A DNA stretch of 64,000 nucleotides from Skeletonema tropicum (taxonomy: Eukaryota > Bacillariophyta > Thalassiosirophyceae > Thalassiosirales > Thalassiosiraceae): positions 248,001 to 312,000 of the forward strand of contig CM074148.1 of the NCBI GenBank assembly GCA_037178625.1, given 5' to 3'. This document shows, piece after piece, positions 20,701 to 29,624 of this stretch; within the stretch, counting starts at the first letter, position 1; every line of letters starts with the position of its first letter. Position numbers and translations under genes: made by a program. Below the pieces are notes generated by a model, which worked only from the letters and a program-made list of their open reading frames with translations, had not been told where the DNA came from and searched no databases.

Positions 20701-23108
20701 TCTGCGTCTTCCTCCGAAGCTGTATCACTCCCCGTCTCATCATTTTCAACTGAGTTATCGAGAGCAGCGTCTACCTTTGACTCTCGCAGCGCCTTACACT
20801 CCTCGACCATGCCACAGGAGACTGGACAAGAGACGACACCCACTTTTTCGCCATTGTGAATCTTGTTGCATTTTTCAGGCTTGTTCGCCTTGATGTAAGC
20901 ACAGTTGAAGCCTTCATATCCCTTGAATTGGAAGTCAGGGTCGTCTTGACAGAAACTTAAATCGTCCTCACTTTTTGTGACATTCGCTACAACGGCAAGA
21001 TCATTCACCTCAACATCAGAAGAATCCTCATTGATTGGCGAGTCAATGGTTGCCAAATCTTCTTTGTCGCCATCTTCTTCACCGTTTGTCGATGTATCTT
21101 TCGACAACTCGTCTGATACTTCTTCATCGTTTTTTTCTTCGCCAGTAAGACCCAACTCCTCCTCCAACTCCTTCTCAAACACTTCACCTACACCCTCCTC
21201 CAAAGCCTCGAGCATTTCTTCGTCTAATTTCTCGGCTGTCTCTTCATCGACAGTGCCTTCCTCGAGAGCAGTCTCCAACTCGCTTTCCATCTCCTTCTCC
21301 AACTGCAAATCATCCTTTTGTTCCGCTGCTGCTGCTGATGATGATGATTCATCGCTACTGTCTATGGCGGACACAGGTGCCTCTTCCTCTGACTCGGATA
21401 ATTTCACATCATCATCTACTACCGTTGTTTCGGCGCTCTTTTCTGTAACAACAGTCTTGTCAGAGCTTGTCACCGCCGCATTCTTCTCCTCCTTCTCCTT
21501 CTCCTGCTGCTGCTGCTGTTGTTTTAGCGCCATGCACTCATCCACCATACCACATGAGACTGGACAGGACAAAAGTCCGACTTTCACCCCGGCATGTTTT
21601 TTTTCGCATTTGTCAGGCTTCTTCTCTTTAATGTACGTACAATTGAAGCCTTCATAACCCTTATACTCGAAGTTGGGGTCATCCTGGCACAGGATTGATT
21701 CGTCTTTAGTGTCAATAGCAACTTCGATTTCTTCTTCATCATTATTGGATGATGATTCATCTATAGCTGTTTCCTCCTCCTCCTCCTCATCTTCAATAGT
21801 AGCATCGATGCTATCATTGCCTCCACTGCTGTCGCCCAATTCGTCATCCTTCTCAATACTTTCTTCCAACACCTCCTCCATCTCTTCCTCTAATTGCTTG
21901 GCCACGTCCACTTCAACAGTGCCTTCTTTATCATTCACCATGTCCAATTTGCCCTCCACTTTCTCTTCTATAGTTTGCTCATCCTTTCCATCGGTTGTCG
22001 ACACAGCTTCCTCTTCACTGCCTTCTTCACTTCCGTCAACATTAGTTTCTGTATCTTGTTGCTCTGGAGAACTGTCCAAATCTTCTTCTTCCTCTTGCTC
22101 TTGCTCATCTTGAGAGTTCTCTTCCAATAATTCACCCTCCTCATTTCCCTTCTTAATTATTTGTTCCTCTACTCCCTCGTGCTCCATAACAGCACCTTTT
22201 TCATCATCATCATCTTCTTCTTCTGGAATGAACGCATCGTCTTCATCGGCCTTTTTGAATACCAATTCTTCTTTTTCATCATCAGCCTCGACTTCAAGTT
22301 TGCCATCATCAGCCTCGAGTTTACTATTATCCTCATCAACACCTTCCTCCTGCTGCTGCTGCTGCACATCTTCCATCTCATCGTTCACTACCTCTGTCGT
22401 ATTATTCGTCCCCTGCTCATCTTTCATGTCTAATATTTCAATCCCCTCCCCCTCATCATCATCATCCTCATCCTCATTCGTCAACAACTTCCCCTCTGAC
22501 TCGGTTACAGTGTTTCCAACATTCTCCTCCGTGTCTCCACTGCCATTATTATTATCCTCCTCCTCCTCTGTGGAGTTGACATCATCATCATCATCAATTG
22601 TTGTATTGCTCTCTGTGACGGACACATCCAACATTATTAGTTCGTCATCATCATCGTTATCATCAGCAATTATTGTAGTGGTGGAGTTATTGGCTACATT
22701 TGCTACTTCGTCATCACCGCCGCTAGTCATGTCATCGTCCGATGGATAATACACATTCTCCGTCACGTTAGTAGTAGTAGCTAAAACTGATGATACTACC
22801 GATGATGAATTTGAATTGTCCTCTTTCAATTTCGATGAAGATGATGGCGGGACAACAACATCTGGTTGTTGTTGGGTGGATGCAAAATCATCATCATCAT
22901 CATCATCCGACCATTCTTCGGCATCATTATTATTCGTCGTATTTAATCTTCGTAGTGCACTACTGTTAGTAATAGTAGACCGCAGTGATTCAAAGTCATT
23001 GTTGTTGTTGGGGGCTGATTTATCAGTGTTGGTATTCGAGATTGATTGTGGGCGGTCGCCACTGCCACTGCTATTGTTGTTGTTGCTGCTGCTGCCACGT
23101 AGATTCAT
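17745..23108 (-). CDS. Giant acidic protein with seven ShK-like six-cysteine modules and a C-terminal membrane anchor
   Basis: One open frame of 1787 residues. The N-terminal third is low-complexity (Asn/Ser, then Asp/Glu runs with Gln tracts). Seven modules follow, each with six cysteines in the pattern C-x15-C-x10-C-x13-C-x3-C-x5-C and a core such as GYEGFNCAYIKENKPEKC; the seventh diverges (LRCKDDPEF...CSWLRHNEIEKC). The spacing resembles ShK-type domains, which are common in diatom proteins and are not toxins by themselves. Acidic linkers separate the modules. Near the C-terminus a hydrophobic segment (FPFGLLILLFLGVGFFIF) precedes a basic tail. No signal peptide is seen, which is odd for a disulfide-rich protein; an upstream exon may supply it. 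Cell-surface or frustule association is possible but unproven. Confidence 0.8.
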   Translation of the reverse strand: MNLRGSSSNNNNSSGSGDRPQSISNTNTDKSAPNNNNDFESLRSTITNSSALRRLNTTNNNDAEEWSDDDDDDDFASTQQQPDVVVPPSSSSKLKEDNSNSSSVVSSVLATTTNVTENVYYPSDDDMTSGGDDEVANVANNSTTTIIADDNDDDDELIMLDVSVTESNTTIDDDDDVNSTEEEEDNNNGSGDTEENVGNTVTESEGKLLTNEDEDDDDEGEGIEILDMKDEQGTNNTTEVVNDEMEDVQQQQQEEGVDEDNSKLEADDGKLEVEADDEKEELVFKKADEDDAFIPEEEDDDDEKGAVMEHEGVEEQIIKKGNEEGELLEENSQDEQEQEEEEDLDSSPEQQDTETNVDGSEEGSEEEAVSTTDGKDEQTIEEKVEGKLDMVNDKEGTVEVDVAKQLEEEMEEVLEESIEKDDELGDSSGGNDSIDATIEDEEEEEETAIDESSSNNDEEEIEVAIDTKDESILCQDDPNFEYKGYEGFNCTYIKEKKPDKCEKKHAGVKVGLLSCPVSCGMVDECMALKQQQQQQEKEKEEKNAAVTSSDKTVVTEKSAETTVVDDDVKLSESEEEAPVSAIDSSDESSSSAAAAEQKDDLQLEKEMESELETALEEGTVDEETAEKLDEEMLEALEEGVGEVFEKELEEELGLTGEEKNDEEVSDELSKDTSTNGEEDGDKEDLATIDSPINEDSSDVEVNDLAVVANVTKSEDDLSFCQDDPDFQFKGYEGFNCAYIKANKPEKCNKIHNGEKVGVVSCPVSCGMVEECKALRESKVDAALDNSVENDETGSDTASEEDADATGTTVDESVDEGTEGTPEGTEDEDSSNVEVDDLAVVANVTKSEDDSSFCQDDPDFQFKGYEGFNCAYIKENKPEKCNKIHNGEKVGVISCPVSCGMVEECMALRESKVDAAPDNAVENDEIGSDTASEEDADATGTTADESVDDGTEGTPEGTEDEDSSNVEVDDLAVVANVTKSEDDSSFCQDDPDFQFKGYEGFNCAYIKENKPEKCNKIHNGEKVGVISCPVSCGMVEECMALRESKVDAAPDNAVENDETGSDATVEEDADATGTTVEETLDEEAEDTLEGTEDDETTDEKSVEVVEGSEDTQVGAVGNTTEVVNSEEEALVTEAVTEDEEDGGEELSEEEDIASSDEKAADIDESIALCQDDPDFKFKGYEGFDCAYIKENKPEKCNKMHSGEKVGVVSCPVSCGMVDECMALQEQKVDAVLDNAVENDEIGSDTALEEDADATGTTADEGFDEETEGTLEGTEDDETTVETSVEVVEGSGDMQGGAVGNTTKVVNPEEEALATETETDADNENEEDGGDELLEEQNLTSNNEEAYDLDETTGLCQDDPDFNFKGYEGFNCAYIKENKPEKCDKIHSGEKVGVVSCPVSCDMIDECMARQEQKGSADDTQLGSVEEETSNATAEENASDETTDPTAEASTVSTETESDSETNEDEDVNEEVDGLDEKAAISDEDEATGEAKEENEVVTQSTIISPESRLDDDEIIEDQSLSDLELEEEIEAKLEKALEEGELDEEQAEKLEYEMEEALEEGVGELFEAKLDKELRCKDDPEFVIVDDDGQLRNCSWLRHNEIEKCRRVHEYTGKLIGKFFCPEACGMEEECEMVTAADSTLQLPETEEDDSFEAPKGIKSMADEIKDESGFENGNIYGSEMNEPSQEYQQESNSYVDYSQPTNGVENWQDYGGDNQQGGSFDNNPQLNYDENWLEDDDGFPFGLLILLFLGVGFFIFKKSQNSSRLQENSRGGYQRVGRQNHTRRYED
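19940..21010 (-). repeat. 399-bp tandem coding repeats inside the cysteine-module gene
   Basis: DNA units of 399 bp (133 codons), each with one six-cysteine module plus an acidic linker, repeat with period 399: 20033-20431 and 20432-20830 are nearly identical, and partial, more diverged units lie on both sides. This is recent in-frame expansion, so module number may vary between alleles. Confidence 0.8.
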
Positions 23109-25649
23109 TTTTTGGTAGGGAGAGCTTTTGTTTTGCTGTTGAGGTTGTTAGGATAGTTATAGAGAGGCGCTGTGCTCCTCTATCTCTAGAAAGACGTGCA
23201 CAACTAGATATTGATTGGATTCGTATGACTTGGTGGTTTTCATGAACGAAGAATAAAGATCATTTTTTCTTCTACTTGCGATGGGGAAGAGGATTGTCTC
23301 TTTTTAGCGTCGGAATTCAGTACAGATCCATGTACATACATATTCAGATGAGTATCTTTAACAGTCCTGAAGCGACATATTTTGAAGGTGCGTATCTTAT
23401 CGGTTCAACGTTGTTCCCGAGATCAGTCATTTGTTGCTGAAACCTTTGCTCCATGGTTTGCTGCATGGTCGCCAATCGTTTCATCAACTTTTCAGTATCA
23501 GTCTCTTGCGCCGCATCTTGTGACTCTATGTGATCATCAATTGATTTGGAGGTAGCGCGTGTCATCGGGGGACGTCCCGACTTGGACGACTTGGAAGGAG
23601 GAGGCTTACCACTCATGGTAGCCCCCAATACGCTTATGATTTCCTCTCTGCGTACTGTTTATGACCAATATGTTTCCTATCTGCCAAAACCAAAAGGTTG
23701 TTCCACAGGTGATGGATTGCAATCAATTTCTACGGTAGCTCCGTAGGAATTAGTATCAACTCACAAAAAATGTGTAGCTCCGAGCGGTGAGTTGATGAAT
23801 GAGTAATAGTAGAGGAAGTACTGCCGTCGCAGAAATGGTGGAGATTAATTCTCAATGAAAATGGTGTGGGGGACTATATCGCGAGAGGCAGTGTACCAAA
23901 AGGCTCTAACCTTCGGATATTCCAATACTCCTCTCTAGGCTGCACTAGAGGCAAGCAACAACAGAAGAGAGAGAGGAAGATAAGTGAGTGCTACATAGGT
24001 AACTTAAGAGTACGAGGTATCTACGAGCTACGATTCTGGTAAGTTGTACTTAACGTTTCGATCATAAAATGTGATATGTTACGGTGGTAGGCGATGCTGC
24101 GCTGAGCTTTTTGCCAGCTTATCAATAGTTACATGAATACTCAGGTGGAAGATGGAGGATGGAGGAACAGTCCAACAGAGCCAGAGCCGTCTTCCTTGAC
24201 CTCTAGAGAAATAGCAATCTCGGAGGGCGTGGCATCATCAGCACAAAAACCTAAAAAGCCAATGCCAATGAACATATCTATATCTCTCTACATTCCAATT
24301 CCACCACACTCTGCCCACGCACACACACACCCAGGCATGATGAAAAGGAGTAATCTACATCTACACTGAGTTGAAGAGATACCCATTGGCAATGTTCAAA
24401 GCGTGCAGACTATAATATCAATCAGGTATATATGCAAATTCTACAAACGCCTGAGAGAGAGCGGAACTGGGAACCTCTACCTCTAGACGCCTCAAACGTA
24501 TCTTCCTGGGAGGCAGACAGAAGAATATATCCAACCCAAGAATCACCAAAAAACAACCTACTACGAATCCCACGCTCGGTGAAGGTGAAGTAGAGACAGA
24601 TCAGAATCGTGACCGTCTATTCCTCACCCTACCGTACCACCCTTCCTACATATATCCCTCGAAGAGCTTCTCCCGTATCACACAAACACAATGCATGTGA
24701 AGATGAACTTTTAGACAAGAACAAGAACTTGGTATTGGTATTGTGAACAAATGACACCGTCGGTTACAAAACGAGCCAGAAACATCAGCGACATGTTAAC
24801 ACGGACAAAACTCTTCCAAGTAAGAGGCCAAGAAGTAAGTACATTCTCATAAATGAATTGGGGAGTGTAGTGAAATCTACTCCCCTTCTTTGCATCTCTT
24901 AAAATCCATATATATACAAAATGACGTCTGTGCACGTTTGTGAAGTCCCACCGCCGCCTCACGGCACTGGGTTTCAGAAAAGTAAGAACAAACTCTGATG
25001 CACATCTATATATACTTCTTACTTAAACTATGATGACTTACTGACCACAATCACTACGATTGCCGCTGATGAAGAAGTTAATTCGAAAGGATTTGTCGTC
25101 AATAATACTTCGGCGAAAGTACAATAGATATTGTCTACTGGGATAAGGTTACATCTTGTGTAGTTGAAGTAGTTGAAGTGTTCGCTCGCTTCGCTCGCTC
25201 ACAAGAGACAAGAGAGCGTTGTCAAACCTGATGTACTCTTCCTCCTCCTTAGTCGCTCTACCTTCTCTTCCACTCAAAACATTCGTGATGGCAATTCGAG
25301 AAAAGAAAGGACATTCTACATCACAGTAGAGCTATCTCGAGCGTATCTGTAGCCGCATCCAAACATGTTGATGCGCAGTTTTGTAGACATCTGTATTATC
25401 TCGGCCTTATTGGAGTCTGACTTTTGGCGCCAAGGTCCCGTGGTTTTGCTCACTCGCAGCCACTTCTCAGACGACTTCACGCACATCACGCAACACGTAG
25501 CCAATAACTCTCACTATTTCACCATCTACTTATTACCGACGTTTTGTTGCTCTTCTATAGGCCTTTTCCCAGATTTCGTTGCATGGAGGTTGGAGGTGTA
25601 TTGGGAAGAAAATGACTGATAGAATCAATTTCTCTATCCAAAGCAATTC
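23109..25649. other. Large gene-poor interval
   Basis: It holds the promoter side of the cysteine-module gene and a possible Gag-like fragment (23349-23619). The remainder to the LRR relic at 25650 is AT-rich with TATATA strings and no convincing gene. Confidence 0.4.
23349..23619 (-). pseudogene. Possible Gag-like N-terminal fragment
   Basis: An open frame from the ATG at 23619 begins MSGKPPPSKSSKSGRPP, continues with a predicted coiled coil (EKLMKRLATMQQTMEQRFQQ) and stops after about 85 residues. A basic, disordered start plus coiled coil is seen at the N-terminus of some retrotransposon Gag proteins, but no zinc knuckle or pol region follows. It may equally be a short unrelated ORF. Confidence 0.25.
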
Positions 25650-26274
25650 TCCAGCGGCGATAGAGTTTCATGTAGTACTCCCTCAATCAATTCTACGTGC
25701 TTCAAAGCAACTCAACCGGAGAATATAGTTCTTCAAAGATATCTTCTTTTAAAGGGATGGTGATTCGTTCAAGAGAAGAACAGCCACCAAATGCCTCCCT
25801 CTCTCAATTCTTTCCAGCTTGTTTCCAAATTTCAAGTCTGTCAGAGCATCACAACAATTAAATCTCAACGATCTCGGCGGATGGTAGATTGATGGTCCTC
25901 AATGATGTGCAGCTTTCGAATGCCGCTTCTTCAATTATTTCCAGCTTTTGCCGCACTCAACATCTGTCATTGCGTGACAAGAATAGAATGCACCCTCCTC
26001 AACAATTTTGACTTTTGACGCCTGGGGCATGATTACGTATTAGAGAAGTGCATAAATGATAAATAGAATGCGTATTCTTCAATCTTTTCGACTTTATCAT
26101 GGCAGATGACTTCAACGATGTTGCGATGATGATAGAATGCCTCTGCAAGGACGACTGTAACGTCTTCATGGACGGTGTGACATGAGTAATATTAATATGA
26201 CGATGACGAGGAATTCTTTCGCTGTCGCCTCAGTAAATGTATCTAACAGAATTATTATCGCCTTCGTCCGCCAT
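25650..26274 (-). pseudogene. Isolated BspA-like LRR relic
   Basis: On the minus strand an ATGGCGGACGAAGGCGATAA start (26274) followed by recognisable family blocks (HHRNIVEVICHDKVEKIEEYAF, then FDxCCDALTDVECGK-like and SLERITIPLK-like stretches) can be followed with many interruptions to about 25650 (LHETLSPL). Numerous frameshifts and stops make it a clear pseudogene. It lies 8 kb from the array and in the opposite orientation, showing older dispersal of the family. Confidence 0.6.
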
Positions 26275-27365
26275 GATAAGCGCCAAGATCTTTTTGTAGA
26301 TAATTCAACGACGGTACGATGAAAGCTGTGATTGTGATGTTACTTGCCGGCTATCGATAGGAGAGAGTGGCTTTTACAACCTGAGATGAACGCTACTTTC
26401 CTATTCAATTTCTGGACATCTTATTATTCCTTCTCAGCTAGAGACTCCCGTGAATAAAGGTCCCGAAATCTTCCAATGACGGCTTCCCATTTTCACGTAG
26501 GAATCAATATCAAAAATAATTCTCAGTCGTGACGGCCACTTTGGTGGGGTGATGAAATAGTCAACTCTTCACACCACGCACGCACCACGGGAACCTTCAC
26601 ACTTTCTAGCTTCCTGAGAATTGGCTTAGCTTGCTCGCTCTTTCGAAGTCTTTGAGGGGCTGATTCGTGGATCAAATATTTTCTTGCTGCACTCATCCCA
26701 ATGTACCATCGAATTCCCAACAATTCCAGCAAAGTCCTCTTTTACACATGACACCTAATCAAATCCACACGGGAATCACTACACAAAACAACACCCAGTC
26801 GTGATGGCCGAATTCGGTGGCTCGAGCAATTTTGACATCCAATGAGCTGACATCCAATGAGCGGCCAAGATTCATCGAAGTTGGCAATCACCTTGCGAAG
26901 TCTTGTGTATTTGTGTAGTTCATAGAGATAGAGACATTGACGATCGCATTGGCAGTGCTGCTCATTAATTGTTGATAGACGAGCTGGACAATAACGATAC
27001 CTAGAGATCTGGCGGATTATCATTTCGGATAGATTGTATTTTAGTAACAAAGGTAAGTTGTGGATATGATGTTCTTTGGTATTGGTAGGCTTCTCATTCC
27101 ACTTTTGGGTTTGCATCGTTGTGAATATTATCCACCGAGAGGCTCTATGCATTACTTAATGCATGTGCATGTGTGATGAGCATAGTGCAATGGTGCGCTC
27201 GCTACGCTCTACAGTCAGCACCGATAATACGCTCTGTGCACATTAGATTTAGATACGCCTCTTATTTACACCCGTTTGCAATTGCAACTCACCTTCTTCA
27301 TCAATTCAATTTCATTCTTCAAAACACAGCTTGAACCAATTCTACATAATAATTCTACATCTACG
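26275..27365. other. Intergenic, no gene seen
   Basis: No coding frame is convincing. A short tandem repeat GACATCCAATGAGCT lies at about 26835-26862, and similar GTCGTGATGGCC strings at 26527 and 26797 hint at old duplication. Confidence 0.45.
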
Positions 27366-27428
27366 ATGAACATGAACTCATTCAACGTCAAAGCCGACGG
27401 TTACGACGCAGACGCCAGCAACATCGAT
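27366..27428 (+). CDS. 5' coding end of the interrupted membrane-protein gene
   Basis: ATG 27366 opens a 21-codon frame (MNMNSFNVKADGYDADASNI then D) that reaches the hAT-like element exactly in phase with the downstream gene. Codons AAC ATC GAT at 27420-27428 include the 8-bp target duplication. Deleting the element and one duplication copy (27429-29624) joins this frame to GAC ATC ATG at 29625 without a stop. It therefore looks like the original N-terminus of the gene at 29625-31901, now separated by 2.2 kb. An ATG at 27372 is an alternative start. Confidence 0.65.
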
Positions 27429-28226
27429 CAGGGCACATAAAAGAATGGGCTGCGTATCGATTTGATTAGGTTATCCCCTATTTGATTTTGGTAGAAGAAA
27501 AATCTAGATATGCAATGCAAGAAAGGCTGTTTTGGGTGATCCCCTAATAGTAAGTTGTTTGTTCTTCAATCACATCACCCATGAGGCCCCCCACCTCTCA
27601 AAATCCATCAAAATGCCTTCACCATGGTGGACTACTAGTAAAAATGAGGTCAATGAATATGCTTCTATTAGGCTAATAATCGACATTCCCCTCCCCTATT
27701 ATGGCATAGGATCTCCGAACCGCCGTTTATTTTCCTAATGGGGCATCGTCTGTTGTGAAAATGACTATGAACATAACCATCATCGTCGAGTTGGTCGGAT
27801 GATGCAATTATATTCCTACCATGTCAATGACAACACCATCGCCGTCGACGAACACCGAACAACTCCGCCGAACCGACATCAAAAATAATATCCACTATTG
27901 GTGAAATATTCTGCTCGACAAGGCTTGTTATTTATTAATGGCGGCCGTTTACAGTGACAAGTAATGGTGCAAAAATAATGTGTGGGTGTTGGGATCATTA
28001 TTATTTGTACAGCCCATGTTGACGCATCCCAGCAACAACTAATGACTGGTTCTTCATTACTTAGTATTGGAGAGTAGCGAATCTGCGTTAGTGCCTTGAA
28101 GAGGGGGGGGGGGTGTTAATTGCAGTGGGTATTCCGTAAAACTAATTTTGAACACAAGATAATACTTAGAGAGAGGGTGAGTTCAAGAGTGTACATGACG
28201 CAATGCCACTTGTGTTATTGTAATCA

Positions 28227-29328
28227 CTAACTTGTTTTCAATCTTTTAACATCAATTTGAGCATTGGGGTGTGGTGCTGCTGGTCTCTTCGTATCGTTGC
28301 TCGTCTTCGACCCTGCGGGATTTGGGGTTGCCTCTCGCTTGGTCTCTCTGCTCTTCTTGTTCTTGTCGACGCCTGCTGGAGCGGGATGCGGTGTTGCTGG
28401 TCTCTTAGTATCGTTGCTTAGCTTCCTCTCAACGCCTGCGGGATGTGGGGTTGCCGGTTGTTTGGTCTCTTTGCTCTTCTTGTTCTTGTCCACGCATGCT
28501 TTCAAATTTGATCGCAGAGACATGTCATGCTTTTGACAATGTTGTTCCTTCCACCGACGAAATACAACTGCAAACCTAAAGTGGATCATCTTCCGAAGAA
28601 TAATTTGGTACACTTCCTCTATCGCCCCTCACACAATTGGAGTTGGCATGTGCAGGAGACACTGCATAGAATTTGATGTTGGTGTGTCTGCGGGCATAAT
28701 CTATGACGCTGCGGCAGTACAAATAGAATCCACGACATGTGATTCTCAGATTCTTCCATGTCTCAGAAGCAAGGAATTGTGCTTCCCAGTTCTTGTCGCC
28801 ACTTTTCCTCCGCTCTTGCTGCTTCGAACACAATCGATGGAAGTACTCAAGAGACAGCTTCACTTGCTTTTCGTGCCTTCAATGAGAGAGTAACAAATTA
28901 TTAGTTCAAGATCACAAACACTTCATTACTCCCTTCTCAAAAGCGGCAGTGATATTGGCAGGAGTTGCTTTCAACGTTGTATAAACTTCGAAATGTTGAC
29001 GGAAGGTGGTGGTGTCTTTATCATCGGCGGCGGCATCAGTTTGGATAGTGTTGTTGCTAAAGTAATGACACATTCTTGACCAAATCAGTAACGTTATGTT
29101 ACCATAGTGTGCTTTGGTGCCCTCTGGTGATATGTAGACAAACCGGTGCTGGTTGTAGGGATTAGAAGCACCCACTTTCACACCAGTTTCAAAGTGCATA
29201 TTTCCCGGGGGTGATTCGTTTCTGTAAACTCTCATCACTCTTGCATTGATGTTATGACGTTCCATGACATCTTCCTCTGTCATCCAGACCCCCATCGGAC
29301 ATATCGACGGCTCGGGTGTGACCGCCAT
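28227..29328 (-). CDS. Spliced gene inside the hAT-like element, unknown product
   Basis: Three coding segments join in phase: exon 1 from ATG 29328 (MAVTPEPSICPMGVWMTEED...) ending KGVMKC; a 43-bp GT-AG intron; exon 2 (HEKQVKLSLEYFHRLCSKQQ... to ...NCVRGDRG); a 46-bp GT-AG intron at about 28585-28630; and exon 3 (VFRRWKEQHCQKHDMSLRSN) ending in Lys/Thr/Pro-rich repeats of the form TKRPATPHPAG and a basic KRLKTS end. The basic tail suggests nuclear localisation. Segments such as SPAHANSNCV are reminiscent of the last part of some DDE transposases, but no catalytic triad is identified. It may be a decayed transposase end or an accessory protein. Short introns make the model tentative. Confidence 0.5.
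28264..28500 (-). repeat. Pro/Thr/Lys-rich coding minirepeats
   Basis: Near-repeats coding for KRPATPHPAG-type and DKNKKSKETK-type peptides alternate at least three times in the last exon of the transposon gene. Confidence 0.5.
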
Positions 29329-29624
29329 ATTGACGCACAGGCAGGATTGACGTCGGCGAATTACTTGTGCAGTGTTTGATGCTGGCTCGATGTGTAAGAG
29401 CCGTTGGCATTGTCATAAATGTTTGCACAAAAGAGAGTGCGGCAAGCGGCAATCCTTCCGACTTCCGACATACGACCGATTTTGAATTTTGAATTTTGCT
29501 ACTAGCTAACTGTACGTACTTCGAATCTACTGTACCTCTCGTACATAGAAGAAGAACAAACGGGATGATATGAGTGGTCTGTCTGCGATACGCAGCCCAT
29601 TCTTTTATGTGCCCTGACATCGAT

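Larger units (their letters stand above)
27429..29616. mobile_element. hAT-like DNA transposon with 31-bp perfect TIRs and 8-bp TSD
   Basis: The left end CAGGGCACATAAAAGAATGG... (27429-27459) is the exact inverse of the right end (29586-29616), 31 of 31 bases. Perfect 8-bp direct repeats ACATCGAT flank it (27421-27428 and 29617-29624). CAGGG termini with an 8-bp duplication are hallmarks of the hAT superfamily. The 2188-bp element carries one spliced minus-strand gene (28227-29328) in which I cannot recognise a full hAT transposase, so it is probably non-autonomous or of an unfamiliar lineage. Perfect TIRs and TSD imply a recent insertion. Confidence 0.9.

Noticed and set aside
18000..22900. 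Long Ser/Leu/Arg-rich frames on the plus strand opposite the cysteine-module gene
   Set aside because: They are antisense shadows of the repetitive acidic codons of the minus-strand gene and have no domain logic.
24133..24369. Possible small protein with HAHTHP-rich end
   Set aside because: Low-complexity translation, no partner exon, no recognisable signal; likely chance.
26742..27152. Minus-strand frame of 136 codons
   Set aside because: Irregular composition, no domain, and overlaps old LRR-related repeat debris.
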